From Peristeroidobacter agariperforans (GTDB taxonomy: Bacteria; Pseudomonadota; Gammaproteobacteria; Steroidobacterales; Steroidobacteraceae), in the NCBI RefSeq assembly GCF_004138335.1, contig NZ_RYFW01000004.1:1-64000 (forward strand): a stretch of 64,000 bases of DNA, read 5' to 3'. The first letter of the stretch is position 1; each line of letters begins with the position of its first letter. The position numbers and the translations under genes are program-made. The notes below the pieces were generated by a model. It was not told where the DNA came from and made no database searches. It saw only the letters and a program-made list of their open reading frames with translations. Shown in pieces: positions 61,199 through 64,000 of the stretch.

Positions 61199-61971
61199 TG
61201 GCCGCGGGCAATGTTTGTATCGTTACCGGTTCTGCCACGGGCATCGGCGCAGCCTGCGCCGTGGAACTAGCGAAGCGCGGCTGGCGCACTGTTATCAACT
61301 ACACGAAGAGCGAGGCTGAGGCTCAGCAAACCGCGCGTGAATGTGAGAAGCACGGCGGCGAGACGTTGCTGGTGCGCGCGAGCGTTGCTGAAGACGCCGA
61401 TTGCCGTCGCATGGCCGATGCTACGTTGGAGAAGTGGGGCCGCATCGATGGCCTCATCAACAACGCCGGCACCACCAAGGTCGTGTTCAATCACGCCAAC
61501 CTGGAGGCGTTGTCGGCGGAGGATTTCCAGAAGATCTATTCGGTGAACGTCGTCGGCGCTTTCCAGATGATCCGCGCCGTCGAGCCCACGATGCGGAAGC
61601 AAGGCCGCGGCTCCGTCGTGAATATTTCTTCCCGCGCGGGGATCGATAGCACCGGCACTTCCATCGCCTACGCCGCTTCCAAGGGCGCTTTGAACACCAT
61701 GACGATGGGCTTGGCGCGCGCGCTCGGCCCGCACATTCGTGTCAATGCCGTGTGCCCCGGCTTCGTCGAAACGCGCTGGCTGCAGGAAGCGATCGGCGAA
61801 AAATACGAAATGGCCCGCGCCCGCTGGGCGAGCAATTCACCGCTGCAAAAAGCCAGCACCCCCGAAGACATCGCCGACGTCGCCGTCTGGCTCCTCACCG
61901 GCGGCCCCACCGTCACCGGCGAACTCATCCTCGTCGACGGCGGCAACCGCCTCGGCGCTCCACCTCGGTGA
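61195..61971 (+). CDS. SDR-family oxidoreductase, 258 aa
   Basis: Classical short-chain dehydrogenase: CIVTGSATGIGAACAVELAK nucleotide loop, LINNAGTT, catalytic Ser in VVNISSRAGI, Tyr and Lys in IAYAASKGALN, and a C-terminal GGPTVTGELILVDGG. Similar to 3-oxoacyl-ACP reductases (FabG group), but many of these act on other alcohols. ATGATG start overlaps the lepB stop. Confidence 0.9.
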   Translation: MMAAGNVCIVTGSATGIGAACAVELAKRGWRTVINYTKSEAEAQQTARECEKHGGETLLVRASVAEDADCRRMADATLEKWGRIDGLINNAGTTKVVFNHANLEALSAEDFQKIYSVNVVGAFQMIRAVEPTMRKQGRGSVVNISSRAGIDSTGTSIAYAASKGALNTMTMGLARALGPHIRVNAVCPGFVETRWLQEAIGEKYEMARARWASNSPLQKASTPEDIADVAVWLLTGGPTVTGELILVDGGNRLGAPPR

Positions 61972-62031
61972 GCGGCTGCGCGGCAGTTCCGTCAGTGGCC
62001 CGCGTCCGCGACCGCTTACCGGTCACTTTGA

Positions 62032-62890
62032 TCAAGCCGCAAGTCTCGAGAGCAACGGGATTACGAAGAGACGCAGATCCGCCACGATCTCGCCGAACCT
62101 ATCTCTGAAGTGTTTCTCGCCAATCTTTCTCGCGAACGCATTCCACTGAAGCCGATGGCCGTCAACGAAGCTTGGCGAAAGTGCCTCGAAGTCGTCCGCG
62201 GGTAAAGGCGTTCCTCGATTCTCGAACGTAGCGACGATGGCCTTGAGAAGTACATCCTTGTCGAGATTGAGGTGCCGCGAGCAAGTCCATACATCGTAGA
62301 AGTCCTTCATTCGGCTGTTGGCGTTGCCAAGAGCTGCCATTGCCTCGATCTTTCGGCGATCGCGGTCTCGATTGGATAGGCAAGTAGCTGGAATGTGCCG
62401 CCGTCCAGGAGCGCTGGATATTCTATTTCTCGGGGTCCCGGCACCATGATGTCGCCCACGCCGAAATCGACCTGAATGCGAAGACGCACATTATCCATAC
62501 GCGCTTCCATCAGAACTCGCGTGCCCGTGTACTCGGAATCCTTGGTAATTTCCTCAGCTATGACGCTGTCCGCCAGGAATGTCAGGCCGTCCGGCTCCAC
62601 CGGGATGGCCGCACAGTCCTTCACGATTGCCATCAAGCTTGCCTGATCGGCCTTCCCCCTGCGAAGCATGTCGATGCCATAGTAGGGCGCGCGCGAGGGA
62701 TGCCGATCGTCCTCAGCAAGAGTGCACCTTTGAGGATGACGGTTTGCGCATGCTGCGATTTGGATACGCGATAGAGGAATCGCTCCATGGCGTACTGCTG
62801 AAGGGTCTGCTGAAACGGCGCATCGTTTGATTTCGCGGTGTTGCGCAGACGCGCAAGCACGGATGCCACGATATTTTTCTTGTCGGTCAT
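62032..62890 (-). pseudogene. abiEii: AbiEii-type nucleotidyltransferase toxin, two frameshifts
   Basis: Starts at ATG 62890, overlapping the antitoxin stop by 4 bp. Frame 1: MTDKKNIVASVLARLRNTAK to VILKGALLLRTIGIPRARP. A base is lost near 62,680, after which YGIDMLRRGKADQASLMAI continues in a new frame through LRIQVDFGVGDIMVPG. A second loss near 62,352 (one A of an A-run) is followed by EAMAALGNANSRMKDFYDVW and the end LFVIPLLSRLAA. The 859-bp length is two bases short of 287 codons, matching two single-base losses. AbiEii toxins transfer nucleotides onto tRNA or other targets; this copy would not make the whole protein unless the gaps are sequencing errors. Confidence 0.85.
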
Positions 62891-63492
62891 TCGATTGCCT
62901 GCAGGTACGGTGACATAAGCTTCTCGACGCGAAGCATTCGTGCATAGTGCAGCAGGTCCCGGTTTTGAACGTGCTTTCGCTGTCGCGCCAGTCGCAGCGC
63001 TTCGAGTGCGACGTCCAGCCCGATTTTGTTTCTGAACTTGAAGCAATCCACGACGGTGCGTGCCGGGCTGTAGATCTTCAGCGGCATGCCGCCGACACGA
63101 TGTGTTTCAAGGCCTTCCTCGAATGTTTTCGGGTCGAAGCGATAGACGGTCACGGGAGTCGATAGCTTGATGCCGTGATAGCGTCCTCGCGGCACAGCCA
63201 CGTGGACGGAAGACGGAATCTGGGTTGTGATCTCGTGATACGAGAGGGCGCTGATCAGACAGACAGCCGCGTTAGGTGCGCGCGCGGCGACCACGGCCAG
63301 ATCCGGTTGCTCGGCTTCATTCATTTCAGCCAGACGGTAGAGTCCGCGATCTAGTTCGACAATTTGGCCGCCCTCGCGCAGAGCATAGAGGGCGTCGGTG
63401 TGTACACCGCGCGCGATCAAATCGCGAGTGCGCATAGTGCCGCCCTGGTCGCGGAAAGCCTGAAGCGCAGCCTCGAGGTCTCGGGTTCTCAT
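62887..63492 (-). CDS. abiEi: AbiEi-type antitoxin/transcriptional repressor, 201 aa
   Basis: Start taken at MRTRDLEAALQAFRDQG (63492). The N-terminal winged HTH (about 1-75: TMRTRDLIARGVHTDALYAL, LDRGLYRLAE) binds DNA; the C-terminal domain (about 80-195) carries the conserved AAVCLISALSYHEITTQIP, RTVVDCFKFRNKIGLDVALEAL. AbiEi neutralises AbiEii and represses the operon by binding inverted repeats. A perfect inverted repeat starts right at the start codon. The frame is intact. Confidence 0.9.
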   Translation of the reverse strand: MRTRDLEAALQAFRDQGGTMRTRDLIARGVHTDALYALREGGQIVELDRGLYRLAEMNEAEQPDLAVVAARAPNAAVCLISALSYHEITTQIPSSVHVAVPRGRYHGIKLSTPVTVYRFDPKTFEEGLETHRVGGMPLKIYSPARTVVDCFKFRNKIGLDVALEALRLARQRKHVQNRDLLHYARMLRVEKLMSPYLQAIE

Positions 63493-63544
63493 GCTGGGTA
63501 ATAATAGCACCATTTATTTACAAGTGGCCTGATTATTACCCAGC
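63493..63544. promoter_or_regulatory. perfect 13-bp inverted repeat: AbiEi operator
   Basis: GCTGGGTAATAAT (63493-63505) and ATTATTACCCAGC (63532-63544) are exact reverse complements separated by 26 bp. The left arm touches the antitoxin start codon. The AT-rich centre likely holds the promoter. AbiEi antitoxins bind inverted repeats in their own promoter, which fits. Confidence 0.75.
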
Positions 63545-63677
63545 CCTCAACCTAAGGTATTGATTTGGCGGTATGACCGGAGATGGTCTGGAGCCGGACT
63601 CCACCTGCAGTCACGGCTCTTCCAATAGTCCTGGCAGGATTGGGGCTGGCAAATCGATCAATCCTGGATGCCTCCAC

Positions 63678-64000
63678 ATGCCCGAGATCTACATCAGCAC
63701 CGACGTCGAAACCGACGGTCCGATTCCCGGTCCCCACTCGATGCTCAGCATCGGATCGGCGGCATACACCAGCGAGAAGGTGCTCGTCTCCACCTTCTCC
63801 GCAAACTTAGAAACATTGCCGGGCGCGCAGGCGCATCCGAAGACAGCGGAGTGGTGGGCGACGCAGCCGGAGGCGTGGGCGGCGTGCCGGAAGGATCTCG
63901 AGCCGCCCGAGCAGGCGATGACGCGCTATGTGAATTGGATCCGCTCGCTCGAGGGGAAGCCGGTGTTCGTTGCCTATCCCGCGGGATTCGATTTCCTGTT
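63678..64000 (+). CDS. DEDD-type 3'-5' exonuclease, N-terminal part (partial)
   Basis: ATG 63678, open to the right edge (107 codons). [20 protein letters not shown] carries the exonuclease I Asp-x-Glu motif; [14 protein letters not shown], then [15 protein letters not shown] follow as in RNase T/ExoI-like small exonucleases. The YPAGFDF near the edge is the ExoII-type segment with an Asp. The third motif lies outside the window. Confidence 0.8.
   Translation, partial: MPEIYISTDVETDGPIPGPHSMLSIGSAAYTSEKVLVSTFSANLETLPGAQAHPKTAEWWATQPEAWAACRKDLEPPEQAMTRYVNWIRSLEGKPVFVAYPAGFDFL

Noticed and set aside
1-64000. CRISPR array
   Set aside because: No set of regularly spaced direct repeats was seen at any point, and no cas gene.

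Overview
The window is high-GC DNA from an aerobic/denitrifying gammaproteobacterium. The gene content fits a Steroidobacter/Nevskiales-type organism: a fused SecDF, a quinol-type NO reductase with NnrS and an FNR regulator, several TonB-dependent receptors, an IorA/IorB-type molybdenum hydroxylase and an NhaR-like regulator. The taxonomic guess is inference only; no rRNA or marker phylogeny is available here.

Region 1 (about 1-10,170) is accessory DNA. It opens with the 5' tip of an IS3-type transposase (minus strand). Hypothetical genes follow, then a tight plus-strand operon of small unknown proteins, an XRE repressor and a large serine recombinase (2,930-7,103). A tRNA-Pro 3' fragment lies across the recombinase stop codon. 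A minus-strand tyrosine integrase with a C-terminal helix-turn-helix extension faces a 3' fragment of tRNA-Arg(ACG) at 8,918-8,966. Beyond that lie the 3' tail of one integrase and a second integrase broken by frameshifts and a Trp-to-stop change. Several integration events are stacked here.

Region 2 (10,176-17,251) is chromosomal: an alpha/beta hydrolase divergent from its LysR regulator with a clear palindrome between them, a secD-secF fusion, an nhaR-like regulator, an Rnk/GreA-fold protein and a tandem universal stress protein.

Region 3 (17,267-29,854) is a low-oxygen/NO block on the minus strand: norB-nnrS-sirB2-like, an FNR-type regulator, and hemN. FNR boxes precede norB and hemN. Directly upstream of hemN sits a translationally coupled operon of a TonB-dependent receptor, an ABC ATPase and two DUF3526-type permeases, with a DUF2946-like secreted protein in front.

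Region 4 (29,935-48,355) is mixed: cupin and MocR regulator, a secreted quinone-oxidoreductase-like protein, small outer-membrane proteins, a UvrA2-type ATPase, an isochorismatase-like hydrolase, membrane proteins including an SDR-DoxX-like fusion, and a pyruvate oxidase-like TPP enzyme. A decapitated TonB receptor, a 41-residue peptide gene with a lasso-precursor-like leader, an OprB-type porin, a TonB protein and a PF10118-type hydrolase follow.

Region 5 (48,420-61,971) carries a TetR regulator, a GAF-GAF histidine kinase/NarL-type regulator pair, a metallo-beta-lactamase-fold hydrolase, the IorAB-like oxidoreductase, and a ferredoxin-NADP reductase-like flavoprotein next to an acyl-CoA thioesterase. 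An assimilatory sulfite/nitrite reductase with its DUF934 partner, signal peptidase I and an SDR close the region.

Region 6 (62,032-64,000) is an AbiE-type toxin-antitoxin locus. The antitoxin gene is intact with a perfect 13-bp inverted repeat at its start, while the toxin gene carries two frameshifts. The start of a DEDD-type exonuclease runs off the right edge.
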